Shown here: piece after piece, positions 12,179 to 21,486 of the stretch | Position numbering within the stretch: the first letter of the stretch is position 1 | How the letters are laid out: each line of letters starts with the position of its first letter | Assembly (NCBI GenBank): GCA_947044365.1 | Contig: OX345636.1 | Coordinates: 37,783,212-37,847,211, forward strand | DNA from: Petrosia ficiformis | Taxonomy: Eukaryota; Porifera; Demospongiae; Haplosclerida; Petrosiidae | Reading direction: 5' to 3' | Length of the DNA stretch: 64,000 nucleotides | Position numbers and translations under genes: made by a program | Notes under the pieces: generated by a model | What the model was told of the DNA's origin: nothing | Seen by the model: the letters and a program-made list of their open reading frames with translations, nothing else | Database searches by the model: none

Positions 12179-13384
12179 CCGAGCGCGTAGGCGGAGGGTT
12201 ATAGTAATCAGTTTGTGTGTGTGTGTGTGTCTGTGTGTTACCACGTAATCTTTGCAAATACCTGGTGTTACTGGTTCATTGACACTGCTTTCCAAACGCT
12301 AGAGTCTGATAATTCCGAGATTTAAACGATTTGTGATAATCTCGTTGACAAATGAAATGACGATCTCCAGCTTTCATGGAATCGATAGACTTTCCGCATT
12401 GGTGTATATAGTTTTGCCTCGTGTGCTTACTTCGTGAAGCCTTCTTGATCCTCTCAATCATTTCTCAACATTTGGTATCCAGTTCTAACTTCATCACTGC
12501 TACAATATTGAAATTAACTATAGTTTGAACAGATTTATTGTGTATTGTGAAAGAATTCAACGGAAAACACCATCTTTCAACATTGTCCAGTGATTCAACC
12601 ATAGAAGAAATTTCTGACATTGATATTGAATATGTTGCAGAAGATAGTTCTGATACAGATACATTTAGTCACCATCAATTACACAATGTACGGATTTTAG
12701 GAGTGAAGTACCTTGATGAACTCAAGAAATGTCTTAACTGTAACAGTAAGGTAGTGGTCGGAATCGACAGTACATACCCTGAAATTGGTGAGTGTACCAA
12801 ATGTCAAATGATGCAAAATACCGAGTCCTGTGAAACACTTCTCACTACTCATATTCTTGTCAAATCTTCTGAGATGCCATCACCAATGTCATCAACAACA
12901 ACTGGTGACATGGTACATAGACTGTGCTGTAATGAAGACACCAAGATTACCAAGATGGCATTACTAACATGTCCACCTTTTAGCCTTACACATAAGGATG
13001 ACATGATACGTTCCATCTCAAGGTCATGAGCTACTGACTGAGGGCTGTCTTTCGTGTTCATTTGATTCACTTTCAATTAACTATTAATTTTGGTTAAAAT
13101 TACAATCATTGCTTGATTGCATGTTGTGAACATGTTCAATAAATGCACTGAAGTGCAGAACTCTCAGTGTAAAAAATTACATTTAAAGTTCTTCATTCTT
13201 CTCAACTCAGCTTAGACTCATCACATACGTGCACAACAAAACGATCTGTCACAACTTTTTGTCCCCCACAATATTTTGTCCTAGAATAAAAAATTGCTTG
13301 ACATTTTTTTATCCTAGGACTTTACTTTAAATGTTTATTAATGTAAATTTTTACAGCGAGGGTTCTGCACTTCAGTGCATTTAT
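12179..13384. mobile_element. ~1.2-kb insertion splitting the left flank homology
   Basis: Homology to the right-hand 3' flank stops after GTATTCAT and resumes at ATTATATTTAAC, so about 1.2 kb is extra here. The insert begins TTAACCCGAGCGCGTAGGCG and carries a (GT)n run. It also contains an open frame with a zinc-ribbon motif (12538-13029) and a hairpin pair (TGCACTGAAGTGCAGAAC near 13144, its inverse near 13365). It resembles other TTAACCC-ended sequences in the window. Its exact ends and superfamily are not certain. Confidence 0.6.
12538..13029 (+). pseudogene. Zinc-ribbon-bearing transposon-type protein fragment
   Basis: A 163-codon frame without a clear start context; the true start is unknown. 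The N-terminus is acidic and Ser/Thr-rich (residues ~15-50). A C-x2-C...C-x2-C ribbon follows (CLNCNSKV at ~61-68, CTKCQMM at ~84-90). This combination is seen in repeated invertebrate genes with OB-fold/zinc-ribbon domains, but that link is recalled, not tested. It lies entirely inside the inserted segment. It may be a fragment of the mobile element's own gene. Alternative: a chance open frame plus a captured exon. Confidence 0.4.
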
Positions 13385-13620
13385 ATTATATTTAACATAT
13401 CAATTGTGTACAGATATTTCCCTAGTGTAAGGAAAACATCAATCTCAGAATAATTATATTAGAAAACTAACTAGTAAACAGCATATGTATGATTTAGAAT
13501 CTTTGATCCTATATAAGTTGTTTATGCGTATCAATTAAAGTTTTAGAGGATATTTTAACCTAATGACTGTTGAGTGCAATAACAAACTGTTAATGAGGAA
13601 TGAAACATCTAATAACACAA
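13385..13620. repeat. Inverted copy of the receptor 3' UTR/flank (24595-24870)
   Basis: Reverse complement of 24595-24870 and of 26445-26730, for example TAATGACTGTTGAGTGCAAT and ACAAACTGTTAATGAGGAAT. It sits directly next to the end of the truncated left SRCR gene. Exons 7-10 are therefore deleted between the two segments. Confidence 0.85.
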
Positions 13621-13779
13621 TAGTTTCTAGACCCGCCCCTGATTATAAGTGTCAAAGTCAAATAATTATAACTAAAACCACACCTTTCTGGATATTAATC
13701 GACTATAGTGTAGTGCGAGTGAGGCAGTCTGCACATACGTATTCCTAATAGTAAATATATATATATGTTCTGACTATAC

Positions 13780-14970
13780 CTTGGTTTGAATTCCCTTTTC
13801 CAAGTTGCTTACATGCAACATATGCATCGAGTACATTCCATCCTGATGAACACACAGTACCCCATACACCATTTACACATACTTCTAATCTACCCTCTTG
13901 TTCAATAGTACCATTCACTAATCTGGAACTACCCTCCTCACACTGTGGAGGATCTATAGAAAATAATAAATATGAATCTTAATAATAATAATTATAGTAA
14001 ACTCACTGAAACACTTGAGTCTTACTGAGTCACAGTATTTTGTACATCGTGTTGTGAGAGTAACACTACATTCAGTTAGCGTTGATTCAGAGAAATCTGC
14101 ACTGCAATCAAATCTAATAATATATTGCTTGACCAGTGGTGTATTTCCAGCAGTGAATATAGAACCCCCTGTAATATAATATAATGAATTTGATTAATGA
14201 TAGGGTAACGTAATTATGTACATGAGTATTGAGTATAGCCTAATTGTTTGCATGCAACAGCAGCTTCTTCATCATGAAAATATGTAACACACACTGGAGT
14301 CCATATATCAGTATAACACATCTCCAATCTTCCTTCGCTGCTTGATTCACCACCAACAAGACGTATTTCTCCATTTTTACACTCTATACAGTAATGTATG
14401 ATAATAAATATGAATACAATTGTGCAGTATTAGTACCTTTAGTATATAATTGACATCGTACACCTGCAAGTTTCTGTGAATTGCAGTGGATAGTGTTAAT
14501 GACAATGTGCATATAATATGAACAGTCTATTAGATTTGTCTCTGTTCCTGAGCAGGTATATGCTCCAAAATCAACTGTATTCCATTCTCCAAAGTAAGAT
14601 CCAGTATAAACCAGAGCAGCTAGATAAATAATTATAATAGAGTTTCATTGCATGTTATGAATATATTGTTTCACTGACTAGTATCTTTGTATCCTAACTG
14701 TCTACATGCTACTGTTGCATCAGCACAAGCCCATGCATAATCACAAACTCCACTCCATTCATTATCATCACAAATCTGAACGTCACCCTCATTAGGAGTA
14801 GTACCATTGTACAAACGTATGTCTCCATATGTACAGTTCACTGTGTAAGCAATGCAATGATAACATATTAGATGTTACAATACTATACATTACTAACCTG
14901 TTGCAATTGACAGTGTGACATGGGGAACCAAAAAACATACAATAAACACTGCATTTACAAGACTATCCAT
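13780..14970 (-). pseudogene. Truncated SRCR receptor gene, left-arm copy
   Basis: Mirror of the first six exons of the right-hand gene. Exons: 14970-14898 (ATG plus signal peptide), 14840-14679, 14619-14437, 14383-14222, 14168-14007, 13953-13780. Each SRCR domain spans two phase-1 exons. Two complete SRCR domains and the first half of a third remain. Exons 7-10 (rest of SRCR3, SRCR4, transmembrane segment, tail) are missing. Without splicing after exon 6 the frame runs about 33 codons into intron 6 before a TAG near 13680, so a secreted truncated protein is conceivable. All splice sites checked are intact. It could be a pseudogene or a recently truncated, still expressed copy. Confidence 0.8.
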
Positions 14971-15599
14971 TATATATACTGCAGTATATACCAAGTGGTG
15001 ATTGTGTAATAATGACTTAGACTCAGCTTATATCCTCCAGGATAACAGTTTGTTCTATTTATTAATGACACAAAATCACATGATAATTGATGTCTAAACT
15101 TTCTGTCAATTTCTAGCTCCACCTATCATTTCATGCACATCACAACACTGTTTTATAAAGCACTGTCATCAAACTATTGTATTCAAAAAACAATCAGTGA
15201 ATACACTTTAGCAGAAAATGTTCTGAAAAGCTCATCTACAGATTTATGGCAACAAAACATTTGACACTATTACAATGATTAATGGTGAATGAGTTGTACT
15301 TCATAGTAGTCAGATTTACCAATAAATAGTTATATATTTCGCTCTGTTTCTATCACGTATATGCCTATTAGTGTTGTTTTAGTTAACTACAACTGTAACT
15401 AAAATCCCTTTTAGTAAGGCATTTTGACTTTTAGTTAGCTAAACTATAACTAAATTCAATGAATGCACTCATTTTGTATATACAAAATTGTGATTGACTA
15501 ACAAAAATGACTACTCACAAAAAAAATGATTGCAGACTATACTTGACTGTAATAATGATTATTACAATTATTATACATACTGTATATATATATATATGT

Positions 15600-15971
15600 G
15601 TGTGTGTGTCAGTTATAACTCCAGGCCTAGCAAGCGGAGTACTAGTCTACTTCAACTGTATTTGAATTCAAGCTGTCATTTGAGAGCTATAGCCTTCAAA
15701 AAAGATGAGTTATGTTTCCATGTACTCGATTGCTACCTGAAGTCATCAAAAAGTGGTGAAATGGCAATCGTGAGTTGTACAAATTGTCATAAATTTATAA
15801 CCGAAAGGTTTTAGAAAAGGGCTGTTGATCCTTGTATAATTTCACGTCTTCGATCGAAATCCCAATGTTGATAGTTGTCTAGAAAGTTTGTTCATACTGC
15901 AACATATACAGACAGATATAACACCAGATTACAGTAACCCCATACACGCTGGGGCGAGGGTTAATAACATG
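15600..15971. mobile_element. MITE ending ...GGCGAGGGTTAA, left-arm copy
   Basis: Ends at GGCGAGGGTTAA and starts near a TATATA/GTGTGT run. Its interior resembles 18340-18480 (AAAACCTTTCGGTT / ATGACAATTTG / AACTCACG blocks). It carries a 94-codon frame (15530-15814) that is repeat sequence and is mirrored exactly at 20643-20927. The TTAA at the end suggests a TTAA-targeting DNA element. Confidence 0.5.
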
Positions 15972-15974
15972 CAG

Positions 15975-16090
15975 TGATAAATGGAAGAGTAGGGTGTGTC
16001 TAAATGGTATCTGCGGTACAGTATGTGATGATTATTGGAGTACAAATGATGCTGTTGTAGTTTGTAACCAGCTAAATATATCTTTAACAA
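15975..16090 (+). pseudogene. Orphan SRCR half-domain exon, left arm
   Basis: The frame reads VCLNGICGTVCDDYWSTNDA then VVVCNQLNI, the conserved first half of an SRCR domain (WGTVCDD..W...DA.VVC.QL pattern). No acceptor-anchored partner for the second half is found downstream. It is a relic exon, in the orientation opposite to the adjacent SRCR gene. Confidence 0.7.
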
Positions 16091-16428
16091 GTATTAAAGA
16101 ATTATTGTGTTTCTACTCTATACACACAATATTTGTTGTTTCTTTGCTTTGTAGAGCGCTCCACCCAACATTTAAACAAGTCAGGTATTTATTCTCATAG
16201 AAACAGTTATTTTCTTTATTATACAAGCAATTTTAACATCCCTCTGCTTTGAATGAGATTGTATCGTTTATATTTCTCTCAAAACATCTTATGCACTATT
16301 AACTCACAAGTAATGAAAACATTCTACAACCACATGTTTGAGTTAAGGTGCCATGTCCAGTATAAGTAGTTATACTGCATAGAACTTTGATCATGTATAT
16401 AAAAGACAAGAATATAAAAACATTTTGA

Positions 16429-16551
16429 GCAACAAAATGAAATACCACTTCCACATAACAACATAGTATCGCTTCTTTGTGTTTTGCCTTTACTCTAGCT
16501 ATATATACTTATGTACGGTTGTTGTGTGGAAGTGGTATTTCATTTTGTTGC
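16429..16551. mobile_element. Foldback MITE, left arm
   Basis: Arms CAACAAAATGAAATACCACT and AGTGGTATTTCATTTTGTTG flank about 50 bp. It shares the CCACTTCCA / ACATAAGTA core with hairpin family 1. Mirrored at 19906-20028. Confidence 0.7.
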
Positions 16552-16962
16552 CAAAGCCATCTTGTTCCTGTGCTTTTTCGGTTTGATATATTATATCCCT
16601 ACATACTCCTTCATTTTTCAAATGTTTTTTTATATTCTTGTTATATAATATTGGTAATCATTATGCTATTTATGATTTTTATTTTTTGGGGAGAAAATGT
16701 TTGATGGTGTGTATGAGTGAAGCATTTATATTACAATGTATTAAGAAAAAAACTCAGGGTGATCTCATTGATTTCCTTCATAATTATATCATAATTATAT
16801 AGTCAGTTATTCATTCTAGGGAAAATGTTTGTTGTTATTGCATTCCAACAAAGGTTTCTCTAGTGAGGGATTATGGTATGCAATCTGAAAAATCATATAT
16901 ATAATTATAGACATTGAAAGATTAACTTTGAATTTGAATATCCATAATTTCACTCTTCAAAT

Positions 16963-16996
<34 letters not shown>

Positions 16997-17340
16997 TCCA
17001 GCAAAAAAAATGATTTGCATTCATGAGAAAATGACAATACTAAAATTCTGATTTGATTTTAAGGTTATCTTCTGTCCGAATATCTGCATGCTCCTTCCTC
17101 GTCTTTTATCACCTTTCATCATTCAGTAACAACAGTAGTTATTTATCCATGAGCGAGCTTAAAAATGAAATAATTTCAATGCAGTTTCAAATTCAAAGTC
17201 TTCTTAGCCTCTTTTTACTTTTCTTTGTACCAACAACATTCTCAGAAACCCTCTTTGTCTTCAATCCACTCTTTGTCGTTTCCTTATTGAATAAGTAGTC
17301 ATCTACAATGCTGGAGACCTTACTGTTGAATACCAAAGAA
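16552..17340. other. Non-coding part of left arm
   Basis: Includes an (ATA)n microsatellite at about 16966-16996 and two short frames (16477-16704, 17053-17298) conserved in the mirror copy. They are conserved only because the whole arm is. No homology was recognised. Confidence 0.5.
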
Positions 17341-19116
17341 CGGTCAATATTTCCCAACTGCTTCTTTTCAGTAGTTATGTTTTACATTTTATTCAGTTGC
17401 CTACTGTGATCTCGTTTTTTCAAAAGAGCTGCTATGAAATAATGAATAAGTTTCCGTTTGAGAAAATATTTTATAGAATAAGATGCAAGCTAGAAGCATG
17501 CATGTATATATGCGTGCTTATACATGTATCATGAACATGCATGGAAGCACACACTCCAACAAACATGTGCAAATGCATGCATGCAAGGTGCCATGCATGT
17601 GTGCATGCACATATGCATGCAGTTACAGTACATGTAATTGCATATTTCCTCAATTTATATAAATATTACACTTAAGTGTTTTTACTACAACTTTCGTGCA
17701 TGTGTGCATATTCATGATTATCATTTTAGATAATTCTGTGCGATCCTCAATGATCTTCTGTGCAATTACATAATTATTAAGATATTTGTTGAAATTACAG
17801 CCTTATGACCCTTCCACTATGAAGGCTACAGAATAGATATTGATGTTCCAACTACAGGCATTATAATAGTAATAATATGTACTTAATAATTCTTTTTCCC
17901 ATGCGGGCACTGAAAGAGACAATCAGCATCACTATACTATTATTATATAAGCCTCAATAATAGTGCATGTTCTTGCCCGGATTTTAGCAATTCGTTATTC
18001 AAACTTACATCATTTCTTTTGTGGTGAGAAGCCTTTTGTGCACATGTTTGCATGTAATGATGTGCATTGTTGTAGCTGATTATAATGTTTCCTCGCACTG
18101 AAACGTATTCGATTCATTACTTCATTAGTAGCTCTTTCAAAAAAATAATAAATAAGATCTCAACAAAATAAGATGTCCGAAATAAAGAAGGACTTCAAGC
18201 AGTCAAGTATTGACCATTCTTCAGCAATGAGTATTGTAGATGACTACTTATTAACCCTCGCCCGCATAGACGGAGCGGAGTCTTACTGAAGATACTACCA
18301 GCAGACATCAAATCGTACAAAGATCAAAAGTACTAGTGGTTTTGCTAAAACCTTTCTGTTTTAATTAAAGTTATGACAATTTATGTAACTCACGGTCGCC
18401 GTTTAACAACTTTCAAATGACGTCTGATAGCAAAAGAGTTCACTGAAACACAGCTCGTCTTGCTTGCTGTCGAATCACAGCTCGAAATGAACTTCGAGCT
18501 GGCTCTGCAATTTAATTTTAGCTCCACTCATAATTTATTTCATCCATGCACGTGATTGAAGCTGTTTTCAAGCCTGGATTTTAACACTGCGTTTATTAAT
18601 CTTATACTACATAGCTAGTAGGACTTGGAGTGTAAGTTGTAATGCACACACACACACAAATATAATATAATCTCAGTATAATAATTGTTAATACAGTCAA
18701 ATATTGTCGGCCTTGTTAGTCACTGAATCATTCTCAAGTTGTTTCCCAAATCACACTTTTGGCGAGGGTTCTGTACTACCATTCTTTGGTATTCAACAGT
18801 AAGGTCTCCAGTATTGTAGATGACTACTTATTCAATAATGAAACAACAATTATAGACATTCAAATTGGTACAATATTGCACCGCTAATATATTTTTAATT
18901 GGAAAAGCTTTGCATCCCAACTAAAATTACGATTACCACATCTTTAGTATTCAGTATTAAAACAATATGGTGTCATGAGTCTGATTGAACATAGTTTATT
19001 ATAAAAAGGAAAATATCTATAATTCTGAATACTAAATATTGTCGGCCTTGTTAGTCACTGAATCATTCTCATGTTGTTTCCCAAATCACACTTTTGGCGA
19101 GGGTTCTGTACTACCA
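17341..19116. other. Spacer of the inverted repeat
   Basis: Unique centre of the palindrome. 17480-17640 is rich in GCATGC palindromes. 18200-18250 is an inverted, diverged copy of 17293-17352. 18251 begins TTAACCCTCGCCC and a matching GGCGAGGGTT end lies near 18770-18780, consistent with a ~530-bp TTAA-type element. 18699-18837 and 19034-19175 are direct repeats, the second overlapping the inner end of the right arm. No gene was recognised. Confidence 0.6.
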
Positions 19117-19460
19117 TTCTTTGGTATTCAACAATAAGGTCTCCAGCATTGTAGATGACTACTTATTCAATAAGGAAACGACAAAGAGTGGATTGAAGAC
19201 AAAGAGGGTTTCTGAGAATGTTGTTGGTACAAAGAAAAGTAAAAAGAGGCTAAGAAGACTTTGAATTTGAAACTGCATTGAAATTATTTCATTTTTAAGC
19301 TCGCTCATGGATAAATAACTACTGTTGTTACTGAATGATGAAAGGTGATAAAAGACGAGGAAGGAGCATGCAGATATTCGGACAGAAGATAACCTTAAAA
19401 TCAAATCAGAATTTTAGTATTGTCATTTTCTCATGAATGCAAATCATTTTTTTTGCTGGA

Positions 19461-19494
<34 letters not shown>

Positions 19495-19905
19495 ATTTGA
19501 AGAGTGAAATTATGGATATTCAAATTCAAAGTTAATCTTTCAATGTCTATAATTATATATATGATTTTTCAGATTGCATACCATAATCCCTCACTAGAGA
19601 AACCTTTGTTGGAATGCAATAACAACAAACATTTTCCCTAGAATGAATAACTGACTATATAATTATGATATAATTATGAAGGAAATCAATGAGATCACCC
19701 TGAGTTTTTTTCTTAATACATTGTAATATAAATGCTTCACTCATACACACCATCAAACATTTTCTCCCCAAAAAATAAAAATCATAAATAGCATAATGAT
19801 TACCAATATTATATAACAAGAATATAAAAAAACATTTGAAAAATGAAGGAGTATGTAGGGATATAATATATCAAACCGAAAAAGCACAGGAACAAGATGG
19901 CTTTG

Positions 19906-20028
19906 GCAACAAAATGAAATACCACTTCCACACAACAACTGTACATAAGTATATATAGCTAGAGTAAAGGCAAAACACAAAGAAGCGATACTATGTTGTT
20001 ATGTGGAAGTGGTATTTCATTTTGTTGC
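19906..20028. mobile_element. Foldback MITE, right arm
   Basis: Mirror of 16429-16551 with the same hairpin arms. It differs by a single-base substitution in the loop region. Confidence 0.7.
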
Positions 20029-20366
20029 TCAAAATGTTTTTATATTCTTGTCTTTTATATACATGATCAAAGTTCTATGCAGTATAACTACTTATACTGG
20101 ACATGGCACCTTAACTCAAACATGTGGTTGTAGAATGTTTTCATTACTTGTGAGTTAATAGTGCATAAGATGTTTTGAGAGAAATATAAACGATACAATC
20201 TCATTCAAAGCAGAGGGATGTTAAAATTGCTTGTATAATAAAGAAAATAACTGTTTCTATGAGAATAAATACCTGACTTGTTTAAATGTTGGGTGGAGCG
20301 CTCTACAAAGCAAAGAAACAACAAATATTGTGTGTATAGAGTAGAAACACAATAATTCTTTAATAC

Positions 20367-20482
20367 TTGTTAAAGATATATTTAGCTGGTTACAAACTAC
20401 AACAGCATCATTTGTACTCCAATAATCATCACATACTGTACCGCAGATACCATTTAGACACACCCTACTCTTCCATTTATCA
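20367..20482 (-). pseudogene. Orphan SRCR half-domain exon, right arm
   Basis: Exact mirror of 15975-16090 on the opposite strand, with the same SRCR first-half motif (GICGTVCDDYW). It is a relic present before the inverted duplication. Confidence 0.7.
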
Positions 20483-20485
20483 CTG

Positions 20486-20857
20486 CATGTTATTAACCCT
20501 CGCCCCAGCGTGTATGGGGTTACTGTAATCTGGTGTTATATCTGTCTGTATATGTTGCAGTATGAACAAACTTTCTAGACAACTATCAACATTGGGATTT
20601 CGATCGAAGACGTGAAATTATACAAGGATCAACAGCCCTTTTCTAAAACCTTTCGGTTATAAATTTATGACAATTTGTACAACTCACGATTGCCATTTCA
20701 CCACTTTTTGATGACTTCAGGTAGCAATCGAGTACATGGAAACATAACTCATCTTTTTTGAAGGCTATAGCTCTCAAATGACAGCTTGAATTCAAATACA
20801 GTTGAAGTAGACTAGTACTCCGCTTGCTAGGCCTGGAGTTATAACTGACACACACAC
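20486..20857. mobile_element. MITE starting TTAACCCTCGCC, right arm
   Basis: Mirror of 15600-15971, beginning TTAACCCTCGCCCCAGCG. Same internal blocks and same 94-codon pseudo-frame (20643-20927, minus strand). Confidence 0.5.
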
Positions 20858-21486
20858 ACATATATATATATATACAGTATGTATAATAATTGTAATAATC
20901 ATTATTACAGTCAAGTATAGTCTGCAATCATTTTTTTTGTGAGTAGTCATTTTTGTTAGTCAATCACAATTTTGTATATACAAAATGAGTGCATTCATTG
21001 AATTTAGTTATAGTTTAGCTAACTAAAAGTCAAAATGCCTTACTAAAAGGGATTTTAGTTACAGTTGTAGTTAACTAAAACAACACTAATAGGCATATAC
21101 GTGATAGAAACAGAGCGAAATATATAACTATTTATTGGTAAATCTGACTACTATGAAGTACAACTCATTCACCATTAATCATTGTAATAGTGTCAAATGT
21201 TTTGTTGCCATAAATCTGTAGATGAGCTTTTCAGAACATTTTCTGCTAAAGTGTATTCACTGATTGTTTTTTGAATACAATAGTTTGATGACAGTGCTTT
21301 ATAAAACAGTGTTGTGATGTGCATGAAATGATAGGTGGAGCTAGAAATTGACAGAAAGTTTAGACATCAATTATCATGTGATTTTGTGTCATTAATAAAT
21401 AGAACAAACTGTTATCCTGGAGGATATAAGCTGAGACTAAGTCATTATTACACAATCACCACTTGGTATATACTGCAGTATATATA

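Larger units (their letters stand above)
13669..17340. repeat. Left arm of large inverted repeat
   Basis: Reverse complement of 19117-22788. From about 13780 to 17340 every matched pair of coordinates checked sums to 36457 (for example 14970/21487, 15530/20927, 16477/19980, 17298/19159), so there is no net indel over 3.5 kb. Single substitutions are visible, for example one Arg/Gln change in the mirrored frames near 16516/19941. A 5-bp indel occurs in the outermost part (13771-13779). The outer limit is near 13669 and the inner limit near TACCAAAGAA at 17339. Confidence 0.93.

Noticed and set aside
15530..15814. 94-codon frame exactly conserved at 20643-20927
   Set aside because: Conservation is explained by the whole inverted repeat; content is a MITE and microsatellite.
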